The notes under the pieces were generated by a model, which worked only from the letters and a program-made list of their open reading frames with translations, was not told the DNA's origin and did not search any database. This document shows, one piece after another, positions 19,357 through 28,695 of a DNA stretch of 64,000 bases. Origin of the DNA: CAWGYT01 sp963826795 (GTDB taxonomy: Bacteria; Planctomycetota; Planctomycetia; Pirellulales; Pirellulaceae); the NCBI GenBank assembly GCA_963826795.1, contig CAWGYT010000008.1, positions 434,001-498,000 on the forward strand, read 5' to 3'. Numbering within the stretch: position 1 is the first letter of the stretch; every line of letters begins with the position of its first letter. The position numbers and the translations under genes are program-made.

Positions 19357-20940
19357 ATGACCGCCCTGAGCCAGAACCCAACGCCGCAATCGAAGCCGTC
19401 CCGGGTCGGGTGCCTCGACCGCAACGCGATCTCCAAGCCAGTTTGCGTCTCGAGCCGTAAAACCGTCCGGCGCGTTGCACTGCTGATGCTCGTCGGCTTT
19501 GCCGGCTGCTCTCCCTACCAACTGGCGCGTCGCACGCTGTATGGAGAATTAGCCGAATACCCCAGAGTGACCGATGGGCGGATTGCGTGTCAGCAATACC
19601 AGCGATGGGCGAAACAGGAATGGGAGCGGTTGCTCGCGGAAAACCCGGACGAAACGTATTCCTCCGATTACGGAAGTGGCTTTATCCAAGGCTTCGTGGA
19701 TCAGGTCTTCGCCGGTGGCTCGGTCGAGCCGCCCGCCGTGCCGCCTCACCGATACTGGCGGATCGGTTACCGAAGTGAGCGTGGCCGACGGGCCATCGAG
19801 AGCTGGTACAACGGCTTCGAGCATGGGGCTCGCATCGCCAAGGACAATGGCTATCGGGATCGCGCCGTAATCCCGTCGTCTTTATTCCTGGACCCTCCGG
19901 AACAGGTCGCTCAGTTCGAGGATCCATTGAATTCGTCCGTCCCACTGGAAGCGCCCCGTTCGGAGGCGCTGAACGCGGAGCCCTTGGACGCGGAGCCACT
20001 CGAAGCGGAATCGATTCAAGCGGAGCCGGCAGTGCCAGGTCCGCGGCCCGCGGATGAGCACCTGCCGGCCGAGCCAATGCCGTCTCCTGAGGAAATCCTG
20101 GACGACTCTCCGCAGCTCGCGCCGCCACCGGATGACCTGTTCGAGAACGACGTGGAATTACCCCTGGGACTCGGTGGACCGACCTCGATGACGCTCGATC
20201 GCCCAGCCCCGATTTCGCCCCCCGCACGGGAGGCCCCATCCCAAGCCAAGAGCCAGTTCAAGCCGGTGGACTTCCAGGAGCGAGCGGCGGCCTTGGCGGC
20301 CAAGCCGGCGGACGATCCGCCCCCCGCCCCTCCCTGGCACGGCGCCACGAGCGGGCCGAAGCCGGGTCGTAGCAAGGTCCGGCGCGCCAGTGCGACGGAG
20401 CCGGTCGAGTTCGATCCATTCGAGGGAACGCCCTTCGCGACGTCGCTGCGCGCCGCGGCGGAGGAACCGAGCTCCGACCAAGTCGCCCCGTCCACAACCG
20501 AAGAAGTGCCCACGACCTCGCCCGCCCGGCAGGAGCCGCGTCACGCCCTGGGAGTCGGCACGAGGCCGGACTCAGGTGAACCCACGCTGCTGTCGGCTCC
20601 AATCGACTCGAACCACGTCGCCGCCGCGGCGCTGAGCGGGCCGTTTCCAAGCGAGGCGACACCCCCGGTCAAGCTCCTCGAATTGCTGCCAAGCGATTCC
20701 TCAAGCCACCTGCACGTCGGCGGCGAGACGCTGCAACCGGCCGGTGGCCAGGCGTTTCCGCAAGAGGCGCGGATCGCGGCCGAGTCGACCGCTGAGCGGC
20801 CGAGACCCGCGAAGTCTCGGCAACCTGACCGGATCGGTACCGCGGGGAAGAACAACGACGCTGCGTCAGATCAGACACGTAACGATGGCTGGCAAGCAAA
20901 GCCCTCCACGCCCAACTCGGAATGGAAAAGCGTCAGGTAG
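19357..20940 (+). CDS. Planctomycete-type lipoprotein with long Pro/Glu/Ala-rich C-terminal region
   Basis: 527 residues. A hydrophobic segment ends in the lipobox LVGFAGC (about residue 51 from the chosen start), so the mature protein would be lipid-anchored. A globular part follows (CQQYQRWAKQEW, SGFIQGFVDQVFAGG, HRYWRIGYRSERGR, WYNGFEHGARIA), and then ~300 low-complexity residues rich in Pro, Glu, Ala and Ser. No named family is recognised. Start ATG 19357 is preferred because AGGAAA lies just upstream, although it leaves an unusually long pre-signal region; no nearer start codon exists. It directly precedes the Wza-like gene on the same strand (90-bp gap), suggesting a shared envelope or exopolysaccharide role. 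Confidence 0.65.
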   Translation: MTALSQNPTPQSKPSRVGCLDRNAISKPVCVSSRKTVRRVALLMLVGFAGCSPYQLARRTLYGELAEYPRVTDGRIACQQYQRWAKQEWERLLAENPDETYSSDYGSGFIQGFVDQVFAGGSVEPPAVPPHRYWRIGYRSERGRRAIESWYNGFEHGARIAKDNGYRDRAVIPSSLFLDPPEQVAQFEDPLNSSVPLEAPRSEALNAEPLDAEPLEAESIQAEPAVPGPRPADEHLPAEPMPSPEEILDDSPQLAPPPDDLFENDVELPLGLGGPTSMTLDRPAPISPPAREAPSQAKSQFKPVDFQERAAALAAKPADDPPPAPPWHGATSGPKPGRSKVRRASATEPVEFDPFEGTPFATSLRAAAEEPSSDQVAPSTTEEVPTTSPARQEPRHALGVGTRPDSGEPTLLSAPIDSNHVAAAALSGPFPSEATPPVKLLELLPSDSSSHLHVGGETLQPAGGQAFPQEARIAAESTAERPRPAKSRQPDRIGTAGKNNDAASDQTRNDGWQAKPSTPNSEWKSVR

Positions 20941-21030
20941 CCCCTCGGTCACCGCCAACCCGGAACGGAACGGCTGGTTCCGCCCTTCGGTGCCCGGGCG
21001 TCGTATCGAAAAGCTTTGGAATTTGTCCTC

Positions 21031-22386
21031 ATGAGATACCAAGTGCGGATCGGCCCCGTCGGTAAACTCGCGTTGGTCGCTTGTGCCGTGGTGTGGAGCG
21101 GCTGCGCCGCGATTACCAATCCGGTCGCCAACGGCGTCCCGGCTCGGCTGCTTCCCCCGGAATTACTGGCGGAGTCGGTCGAGGACCTTGAGCCCGTTCC
21201 GCTGGACTGGCTACGCGTCAAGCCACCGAAGCCTTACCGGTTGGACACAGGCGACATTGTCGGCGTTTATGTGGAGGGGGCCTTGGGGGACCGGGACCAA
21301 CTGCCACCGATCAACTTCCCGCAGGTCGCCGACCTGCCCCCTTCCATCGGCTTTCCGATCCCGGTCGGGGACGATGGGAACGTGCCCTTGCCGCTGGTGA
21401 ATCAGGTACATGTTGCGGGCCTGACGCTGCCGGAAGCCCAAGAGGCGATCCGGAAAGCCTATACCGAAGGCGCGGGCGAAGGAAAGAAACAATTCCTGAA
21501 CCCCGAAGAGGCCCGCGTGCTGGTGACCTTGGTCCGCCCGCGCCAGGCCCGGGTGCTGATCATTCGGGAGGACTCTCCGAGCCTGAAGCCGTCCATCAAC
21601 GATCCGACGTACCGCCTGTTTGGCTCGGCCCCTTCGCTGGGCAACACGACTCAGGGAACGGGCAGCATTTTGGAATTGCCGGCCGCGGAAGCGGATGTCT
21701 TGAGCGCCCTGGCCCGTTCAGGAGGCTTGCCCGGTCCCACCGCGGCCAACGAAGTGATTATTTACCGCGGGTATGACAACGTCGACGGGGTCCCCCTCCC
21801 GAGCGAATGGAAGACCTCGATTGCCACGGGCGACGCCGAGACGCAGCCCAAGACGGTACGGATCCCCTTGCGGATCAAGCCCGGCGAAGAAAAGCCCTTC
21901 GACGAGTCGGCCATCTTCCTCAAGTCGGGCGACATCGTCTTTGTTCCGCCACGCGAGACCGACGTGTACTACACCGGCGGCCTGCTGCCCGCTCGCGAAG
22001 TCCCCCTGCCGCGCGACAATGATATTCGGGTTGTGGAAGCGGTGCTGCGGGTCGGAGGCCCGGTCATCAGCGGGGGTGCCATTATCGGCACGTTCCAAAA
22101 TACGGCCTCGTTCGTGACCGGCATCGAGCGGTCCAGTCCCAGCCTGCTGACCGTGATCCGCAAGACACCGAACCGAGGCCAATTGGTGATCCGCATCAGC
22201 CTCAATCGGGCCCTCCGCGACCAGCGCGAAAACATCCTGGTCAAGCCAGGCGACGTTCTGGTCCTGCAAGAAACCCCGTCCGAGGCCGTATCCCGTTACC
22301 TGGTCTCCATTTTCCGAGTGGGCGTCTTCTCGGAGGTCTTCACCCGCGGCTCGTCTGCCGGTACCGCGACGATCCAAGGCCCCTAA
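21031..22386 (+). CDS. Polysaccharide export lipoprotein, Wza-like, with SLBB domains
   Basis: 451 residues. A signal peptide ends in lipobox VVWSGC. The polysaccharide-export domain begins at YRLDTGDIVGVYVEGALGD and continues through FPIPVGDDGNVPLPLVNQVHV and LTLPEAQEAIRKAY, the classical Wza/BexD outer-membrane signature. Two later segments (LSALARSGGLPGPTAANEVI and VVEAVLRVGGPVISGG) are SLBB-like, each followed by a region ending in a GD-type turn (LKSGDIVFVP; VKPGDVLVL). The family forms octameric outer-membrane export channels for capsular or exopolysaccharides. No glycosyltransferase, tyrosine autokinase or polymerase is adjacent, so the exported polymer is unknown. ATG at 21031 gives a normal signal peptide; an in-frame TTG at 21016 is an alternative. 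Confidence 0.88.
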   Translation: MRYQVRIGPVGKLALVACAVVWSGCAAITNPVANGVPARLLPPELLAESVEDLEPVPLDWLRVKPPKPYRLDTGDIVGVYVEGALGDRDQLPPINFPQVADLPPSIGFPIPVGDDGNVPLPLVNQVHVAGLTLPEAQEAIRKAYTEGAGEGKKQFLNPEEARVLVTLVRPRQARVLIIREDSPSLKPSINDPTYRLFGSAPSLGNTTQGTGSILELPAAEADVLSALARSGGLPGPTAANEVIIYRGYDNVDGVPLPSEWKTSIATGDAETQPKTVRIPLRIKPGEEKPFDESAIFLKSGDIVFVPPRETDVYYTGGLLPAREVPLPRDNDIRVVEAVLRVGGPVISGGAIIGTFQNTASFVTGIERSSPSLLTVIRKTPNRGQLVIRISLNRALRDQRENILVKPGDVLVLQETPSEAVSRYLVSIFRVGVFSEVFTRGSSAGTATIQGP

Positions 22387-22462
22387 CAGGCGGCCCGCAA
22401 CCGTTTGCCGAGAAACGACGCGCGGGGGAGGGCCCCGTTGGCGTGAGCCTCGCCGAAGCGGA

Positions 22463-24114
22463 TCAGCGCGCGGCGCGGACCCGATCGTGCGACGGCCACG
22501 CCCGTCGGCGGCGGAGCCTGCCCAGCCAGGGCCCCAGCGTCAGCAACAGCAGACCGCTCGCTGGCTCAGGCACGGATCGAACCGCGGCCGCGGGGCCCAT
22601 TTCGTACGCCCCTTCCTGCAAGGCCAGCACGAGGTCCTCGGTGCCAAAGTCCAGGTCGCCGTCAAAATCGCCCTCGATCCAGGTCGAGTTGTCTTCGAAG
22701 GCGTCCTCGTACTCGCCAAATTGGAGGACCTGAACCAAGTCATCCGTATTGAATTCCAAGTCGAGATTCGCGTCGCCGAAAAACGACCCGAAAAGGTCAT
22801 TGACCCACACGACGCGATCCTCGGGCCCCACCGTCCCATCGCCGCTCACGTCAAATATCAAGTCCGAGCTCGAATTGACAACCGCCAGGGTTAGCAGATC
22901 AATGTCGCCAGCATCCAGGACTCGGTCCCCATTAAAGTCTCCGGCAAGCGGGGGATTGATGAGCGACAGGTCGAAGAGATAAGCGGCTCCGGCATTCAAA
23001 TTCGTATCGTCGTCACGCGGCGACCCGACGAACAGTCGCTGCTCGAAAAGCGACACGGAAATCCCAAACGCATCCCCCGCTTCCAGGTCTGAAGGGGAAA
23101 CCTTGTCCAATTGGGTACCGGTGGTCGCGTCGAACAGATAGACGGATCCGGCCACCGTGCTCAGGCCGCTGGCACCAATCGCGACCAAGTTGCCGAAGAT
23201 GTCGACGGTCGACCCGAAATCGCTTTGAGCCCGAATGTCATCCGGCTGGAGCTTGAAAAGCTGCTCGCCGCTGGTCAAGTCGAACAGATAGGCCGCCCCA
23301 ATGTCCGACCCCCCATTAGGTGCGCCAATGACCGCGAGGTTGCCGCTGACCGCGACGTCGAATCCGAATTCGTCCCCGCCAAACCCGTCTTCCGGTTCCA
23401 GTTTGAACCTCTGATCGCCCGTCTGGACGTCGAACACGTAAGCCGCACCCGGATAGAACCCAAGCGTATCGAAGTTAGCCGGTGCGCCCACGATTGCATA
23501 ATCCGAGTTCACCGCGACATCCGCCCCAAACTCCGAGCCGGCCAAAGGATCGAGGGCCAGGAGCCGATGGAGCTGGTCTCCCGTCGCAAGATCAAACAGA
23601 TAGGCGGCGCCAATTCCCGTCCCGAGATTCGGTGCACCAACAATCGCCAGATTCTCGAACAGATTGATGCCAAATCCGAATTCGTCACCCCCATAACTGT
23701 CCTCTGGCTGCAGCCGCATCCGTTCGGTGCCCGTCGTGACGTCGAACACGTAGGCGGCACCCGGACGTGGCGGGCGTCCGAAGGGGTTGGCGGGATCGCC
23801 GACCAAGAGTTGATTCCCGTAGATCTTCGAATTGAATCCAAACAGGCTGTCGTTGGCTTGCCTCGACGGGACGAGCGTATACACCTTGTCGCCCGTGGTG
23901 ACATCAAACAGGTAACCCAATCCCGGCTGCGCCGGGCCGGCGGGGCGCCGGCAAACCCCACGTTGCCGTAGACCGACGCGGCGAAGCCCAGCAGACCATT
24001 GCGTGCCGCGGTGTCCACCGTCAATTTGCGGGTCTCGTCGGCCGCCGCCAGGCCGCTCATGATTAGCACCATGAACATGGCGTGCTGACCGCGACGCCCA
24101 TGAGTTGATCTCAT
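22463..24114 (-). CDS. Exported FG-GAP-like beta-propeller with dockerin region and PEP-CTERM signal; frameshift near 23943
   Basis: About 550 residues. The N-terminus (MRSTHGRRGQHAMFMVLIMS) is a signal peptide with AGAGGAG upstream of ATG 24112-24114. The body contains seven or so repeats of the pattern DEFGF..V....NLAIVGAPN....GAAYLFDLTTG, an FG-GAP/integrin-alpha-like propeller. It is followed by dockerin-like calcium loops (GDFNGDRVLDAGDI, DFDGDLDFGTEDLVLALQ) and the C-terminal sorting signal VPEPASGLLLLTLG plus RLRRRR. The first ~60 residues are in one frame (to VYGNVGFAGAPPA) and the remainder in another. One missing base around 23938-23950 would join them with a proper VGFAGAP...GYLFDV repeat. 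Likely surface-anchored through an exosortase; ligand unknown. Confidence 0.8.
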
Positions 24115-24145
24115 CTCGGCTCCTCTGCTCTTGCGATCCGCATGC

Positions 24146-24233
24146 CACCGCCGTGCCCGACGGGCCCACCGTCGTGCCAGACGGGCGCCCACCGTCGTGC
24201 CAGACGGCGCCCACCGTCGTGCCAGACGGGCGC
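24146..24233. repeat. 22-23-bp tandem repeat, 3 copies plus a degenerate one
   Basis: Units beginning CCACCGTCGTGCCAGACGG lie at 24166-24188, 24189-24210 and 24211-24233, with a degenerate copy at 24146-24165. They sit upstream of the FG-GAP gene in a 303-bp intergenic stretch (24115-24417) that holds no recognisable gene. Confidence 0.9.
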
Positions 24234-24417
24234 AGCCGCCCGGAATGCGAGCGGCGGTCCTGCCTGAGATGGCAGATTGCTCTTGAGCTTGTATCCTAAT
24301 CGACTTCGCCGGGCTGTCCAGAATTCCCGCGACCGGGAGGCCGGTGGTTTCGGCAGGTTGGTGTCGGGTCGCAGCAGTTTCCCGTTTAAACGGCGAAGAG
24401 TCGGCGAACGCCCTCGC

Positions 24418-25263
24418 TTAACGACGGACGATCGCCGCCAGGAATTCCTTCGCGCAAAGCTCCGTCATCCACAGGCCGTAAGCATTGGGAATCAGGGCGT
24501 AGGGGAAGGGTTCATCCAGCGGACCGAGAAAACCGGCCGGGATCGGCACCACGTCGACGCCGACTTCCCGCGCGAGCCGCTCGGTCCGAGGCAGATGAAA
24601 CGCGGAGGTCAACAAGCCGATTCGCCCCGCCCCCCGGTCGGCCAGCAGGTCGCGGATGGCGCGCAGCTCGCGCGACGTGTTGATCCCTCCCACCTTGGTG
24701 ATCCGCTCGGCGGGAATTCCCAGCTCGATCCAAATTCGCTCGGTCGCGTCGGCCATGCTGACCAGTCGCCCTCGCGACCAGACTTGCAAGTCGCCCGTCG
24801 TCACGAGTTGCCCGACGCGTCCTGCGTGAAACAGTCGCGCGGCAAGCATTACTCGGTCGCCGGCAGCACCCAACCACACGTTTTGGTCCGGATCCGACAT
24901 CGTCGCCCCGCCCAGGACAATGACCGTATCGAACGGCTCAACCTGACCCGGGTCGACGGGTCGATAGCGGGATTCCAGCCGTCCCGCGACACGATCTCCG
25001 ACCAGGGTGGTTGAGGCGGCCCAGTAAAATAGAAGGAGCCCCCACGCCAGCCAGGCCCTGCCACGGCTCGAACCACCGGTTGCCCACATCGCGTTGACCG
25101 CCAGGCCGCACCCGATCAGTCCGCAAGGCATTGCCAGACGGGTGAGCATCTTTTCGACGAGATTCCAGTCATACCAAAACCAGGCGCCGCCGAACGCCAT
25201 GGCGACGGCCGCCAAGAGCGTCGCGACGTAGGCAGATCGTCGAAGGATCGGGTACGCTGTCAT
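24418..25263 (-). CDS. DUF218 (YdcF/SanA/ElyC-like) membrane protein
   Basis: 281 residues. Two or three hydrophobic segments occupy the first ~100 residues (YVATLLAAVAMAFGGAWFWY; CGLIGCGLAVNAMWA; WLAWGLLLFYWAAS). The DUF218 domain follows: DTVIVLGGATM, RVMLAARLFHAGRVGQLVTTG, a GGINTSRELRAIRDLL block and LLTSAFHLPRTERLA. E. coli relatives (SanA, ElyC, YdcF) affect envelope integrity and peptidoglycan or lipid-carrier metabolism, but the reaction is not established. It is divergent from tsaB (69 bp between starts). The fold assignment is secure; the function is not. Confidence 0.85.
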   Translation of the reverse strand: MTAYPILRRSAYVATLLAAVAMAFGGAWFWYDWNLVEKMLTRLAMPCGLIGCGLAVNAMWATGGSSRGRAWLAWGLLLFYWAASTTLVGDRVAGRLESRYRPVDPGQVEPFDTVIVLGGATMSDPDQNVWLGAAGDRVMLAARLFHAGRVGQLVTTGDLQVWSRGRLVSMADATERIWIELGIPAERITKVGGINTSRELRAIRDLLADRGAGRIGLLTSAFHLPRTERLAREVGVDVVPIPAGFLGPLDEPFPYALIPNAYGLWMTELCAKEFLAAIVRR

Positions 25264-25332
25264 CGCCCGAACTCTCCTGCTGGCAGCGTGCCGTTTCGCT
25301 GCCGGCTAATCCATGACTCACTCGGTTCGCCC

Positions 25333-26031
25333 ATGAAGACCATTGCGCTCGAAACCTCCGCGGTACCTGGTTCGCTCGCCCTGCTTGAGGACGCCGTGGT
25401 TATTTACGAAACGTCGCTGCCTGAGCAACAGCGTACCACGCAGACCTTTGCGGTTGAACTGACGCGTGCCCTGCGGCAAGCCGGATGGCGACCGAGCGAC
25501 GTGGACCTGTTCGCGGTGTGTCAGGGTCCCGGTTCGTTCACGGGTCTGCGGATCGGCGTGACCGCGGCCAAGACGTTCGCCTATGCGACGGGCTGCCACG
25601 TGATCGGGCTGAACACGCTTTGCGTGCTGGCCGGCCAGGCTGGCCCCTTCGCGCCGCGAGTTTGGGCGGCGCTGGATGCGCAGCGGCGTCAGTTGTTTGT
25701 GGCCGAATTTGAATGCGGCGCCGACCTTCCTCGCGAGCTCACCGCAACCCAAGTGGTGGACGCGGAGGCGTGGATCCTCTCAAGGCCTGCGGGCTGTCAT
25801 CTGACGGGCACCGGCCTTCGCGGCTGGGAATCATCGCTGCCCTCGGACGTCACGACGGCCAGCGAGACGGATTGGAAGGTGCGCGCGGGGACGCTGGGTC
25901 AGATGGCGGCAGCACAACTGGCGGCCGGGACCTCTGACAACTGCCTGCAGCTCGTGCCGCGATACCATCGTGCGAGTGCCGCCGAGGAGAAGCGTGGCCG
26001 AGGCCCGACGCATCCCGACCCAGCCGCGTAG
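25333..26031 (+). CDS. tsaB: tRNA threonylcarbamoyladenosine biosynthesis protein TsaB
   Basis: 232 residues of the ASKHA fold. N-terminal MKTIALETSAVPGSLALLED and the conserved CQGPGSFTGLRIGVTAAKTFAYA block are diagnostic of TsaB (YeaZ), the scaffold partner of TsaD in making the t6A37 modification of ANN-decoding tRNAs. It has the expected length and lacks the TsaD metal site. ATG 25333 puts the conserved beta-strand at the very N-terminus. It is convergent with hemL: once the hemL frameshift is corrected the two stops are 24 bp apart, so no overlap exists. The last ~20 residues are charged and unconserved. Neither tsaD nor tsaE is in the window. Confidence 0.92.
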   Translation: MKTIALETSAVPGSLALLEDAVVIYETSLPEQQRTTQTFAVELTRALRQAGWRPSDVDLFAVCQGPGSFTGLRIGVTAAKTFAYATGCHVIGLNTLCVLAGQAGPFAPRVWAALDAQRRQLFVAEFECGADLPRELTATQVVDAEAWILSRPAGCHLTGTGLRGWESSLPSDVTTASETDWKVRAGTLGQMAAAQLAAGTSDNCLQLVPRYHRASAAEEKRGRGPTHPDPAA

Positions 26032-26055
26032 CCGGCCAGCGTCCCGCGAGCGGGA

Positions 26056-27344
26056 TCACGAGGCGAGCGTCGCGAGCACGTCATGGGCCGCCCGGATCGT
26101 CTGGTCAATGTCCGCCTCGGTGTGCGCCGCGGAGACGAACAGGGCCTCGTATTGGCTGCATGGCATGTAAATCCCATGGTCTGCCAGACCCCAGAAATAG
26201 CGCCGAAGCGCTGCGTGTCACAGCGGCTGGCGGTCGTCCAGTCCCGCACCGGCTCGTCGTGGAAAAACAGCGTCATCATGCTTCCCACTCGATTGACCGT
26301 GTGTGCCAGTCCGGCGGACTGAGCGGCGGCGGCCAAGCCGGCGGCGAGCCGCGACGAGATCGTCTCCAGATACTCGTAGGGGGGCTGATCGCGGAGCAAC
26401 TTGAGCGTGGCGATGCCCGCCGCCGTGGCGATGGGGTTGCCGCTGAGCGTCCCGGCCTGAAAAACCTTGCCGGCCGGCAGCACGTGCTGCATGATGTCGG
26501 CCCGTCCGCCGTAAGCCCCCAGCGGCAGACCGCCGCCGACGATCTTGCCCAGCGTCGTCAAGTCGGGACGGATTTGCTGTCGCGATTGAGCTCCGCCATA
26601 GGCCACGCGAAAACCCGTCATGACCTCGTCGAAGATCAAGACGGTTCCCTGTCGCCGCGTCAACTCGCGTACCGCCTGCAGAAATTCGGGGGAAGGGGTC
26701 ACGCACCCCATGTTCCCCACGACCGGCTCCAGGATCACCGCCGCGATTTGGCCCGCGTGGTCGTCGAACGCCCGCTCGATACCCGCCACGTCGTTGTATT
26801 CCAGCACAAGCGTGTCCTTTGTGGTGCCCGTCGTCACGCCCGGCGAGTTAGGAACCGCGAGCGTCGCCGCCGCGCTGCCCGCGGCCACCAGCAGGCTGTC
26901 GACATGGCCATGGTAGTTCCCGGCGAACTTGACGATCCGGTCCCGTCCGGTGTAGCCGCGTGCCAGTCGGATGGCGCTCATCGTCGCCTCGGTTCCTGAG
27001 TTGACGAGGCGAATTTTTTCGACGGAGGGGACCGCGTCGATCACCAGTTCGGCCAGTTCGTTCTCGGCGGCTGTTGGAGCTCCGAAACTGGTCCCGTGTT
27101 GCACCGCCTCCTGAATCGCGGCCAGGACCAGCGGATGAGCGTGGCCCAAGATCATGGGTCCCCACGAACCGATGTAGTCGAGATAGCCGTTGCCGTCGAC
27201 ATCGTACAGGTAAGCGCCCGCGCCGCGAGCGAACACGATCGGCTCACCGCCGACGGCTCCAAAGGCTCGGGCGGGACTGTTCACGCCGCCCGGCATCAAC
27301 TCCAGTGCCCGCGTGAAAATCTCGTGGCTGTGTTTGCGATCCAT
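26056..27344 (-). CDS. hemL: Glutamate-1-semialdehyde 2,1-aminomutase, frameshift near 26203
   Basis: About 429 residues. It converts glutamate-1-semialdehyde to 5-aminolevulinate in the C5 heme pathway. Signatures: LMPGGVNSPARAF at the N-terminus, NSGTEATMSAIRLARGYTGR, NYHGHVDSLL, FDEVMTGFRV and the PLP-lysine block TTLGKIVGGGLPLGAYGG. As sequenced, the frame leaves the family near 26203 and would run on through tsaB. Restoring one base there recovers RYFWGLADHGIYMPCSQYE, FVSAAHTEADID and a TGA stop at 26056-26058, the normal C-terminus and length. hemB follows upstream on the same strand (122-bp gap), so the two are probably co-transcribed. Because this enzyme is essential, a sequence error is more likely than a pseudogene. 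Confidence 0.93.
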
Positions 27345-27466
27345 GATTTCCTCATCGACAAAAAACTGGCCCGCAATGGGGCATCTCGGCCGGCTTGCCC
27401 CAACCGGACTGGGAACGGAATCTGCCAGAGCAGCCGGACGAACGCTTTCCGCGGATCAACGCCACC

Positions 27467-28474
27467 TCAAGATTCGGCTAACCATCGGGCCACGTCTTTC
27501 GCGGCGTAGGTCACCAGAATGGATGCGCCCGCACGGCGCATCGCCACCAACGATTCCAGCGTGGTCGCTCGCTCGTCCAACCAACCCTGGGCGGCAGCCG
27601 CCTTGATCATGCTGTACTCGCCCGACACGTTGTAGGCAGCCAGCGGCGTTCCAGGGAACGCGTGCTGGACGCGCTGAATGATATCCAGATAGGCCAGCAC
27701 CGGCTTGATCATGATCAGGTCCGCCCCTTCCGCCAGGTCCAACTCGACTTCTCGCAAGGCTTGTTCGGCCGCCGCGGCCGGATCCATCTGGTAGGTGCGA
27801 CGATCGCCAAACTGCGGGACGCTCTCGGCGGCGTCCCGAAACGGTCCGTAGAAGGCACTGGCGTATTTCGCGGCATAACTGAGAATCGGCAGATGCAGAA
27901 AGCCGGCCTCGTCAAGGGCCTGGCGAATCGCCCCGACCATGCCGTCAATCATGCCACTGGGTGCCACGAGATCGACTCCTGCTTGTGCGTGACTGACGAC
28001 CTGCCTGGCAAGTAATTCGCGCGTCGCATCGTTGTCCACATCTCGCTCGGCACCGCGAAGCGTCAACGCGCCGCAGTGCCCATGATCGGTGTACTCGCAA
28101 AAACAGACATCGGAAATCACCAACAGCTCGGGGGCCAGGCGTTTGCACTCGCCAATCGCGCGCTGCACGATCCCCTCCGCCGCGTAGGCATCGCTGCCGA
28201 GTGCATCCTTCTTCGGAGGGATCCCGAACAGCAGCACGCCGCCCAACCCCAATTCCTGAACCTGCTCGAGCTCGCCCGCCAACTGGTCAACGCTCAACTG
28301 GGCGTGACCCGGCATGGACGGGATTGCGTGGCGCACGCCGACGCCGTGCCGAACGAACAGCGGCAGAATCATCTGGTCCGGGACCAGACGCGTGGTCTGC
28401 AAGAGCCGACGGACTCCCGGGTGATACCGCAGGCGGCGCATCCGTCGCTGGGGAAAGGTTGACGCATCGTTCAT
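27467..28474 (-). CDS. hemB: Delta-aminolevulinic acid dehydratase (porphobilinogen synthase)
   Basis: 335 residues from the preferred start. It condenses two 5-aminolevulinates to porphobilinogen, the step after HemL. Schiff-base lysines are in ILSYAAKYASAFYGPFRDA and ADLIMIKPVLAYLDI. The metal site DVCFCEYTDHGHCG keeps all three cysteines, predicting a zinc-dependent catalytic site rather than the Mg/Asp type. A downstream NVSGEYSMIKAAA block is also typical. The start was placed at ATG 28472-28474 (MNDASTFPQRRMRRLRYHP), where conservation begins; 46 further in-frame residues exist upstream but look unlike the family. No strong ribosome site separates the options. A TATAAA lies just upstream of the start. 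Confidence 0.93.
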   Translation of the reverse strand: MNDASTFPQRRMRRLRYHPGVRRLLQTTRLVPDQMILPLFVRHGVGVRHAIPSMPGHAQLSVDQLAGELEQVQELGLGGVLLFGIPPKKDALGSDAYAAEGIVQRAIGECKRLAPELLVISDVCFCEYTDHGHCGALTLRGAERDVDNDATRELLARQVVSHAQAGVDLVAPSGMIDGMVGAIRQALDEAGFLHLPILSYAAKYASAFYGPFRDAAESVPQFGDRRTYQMDPAAAAEQALREVELDLAEGADLIMIKPVLAYLDIIQRVQHAFPGTPLAAYNVSGEYSMIKAAAAQGWLDERATTLESLVAMRRAGASILVTYAAKDVARWLAES

Positions 28475-28695
28475 GGACTCGTTTATATCGGACGGCCCGA
28501 GCTCCTGAAAGCGGGAGGCCTCGCTCGACCAGTTTGCCGTGCGCGTCTCCAGCGCGCATACTGGGCGTTCGCGGCGTCCTGTGTGCGAGCGGCGATCCGT
28601 CGCGGCGGGCAAGGCCTGGCAACCGGGACCCGCTCCGCCAACTTGGCCCCTTCCCTGCGATCTTCCGAGTTCCTTAGTATCCCACGAGCGAATCC

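Noticed and set aside
25899..26055. Extension of hemL through the 3' end of tsaB
   Set aside because: It is the product of reading past the single-base frameshift near 26203. The corrected frame ends at 26056 with the normal HemL C-terminus.
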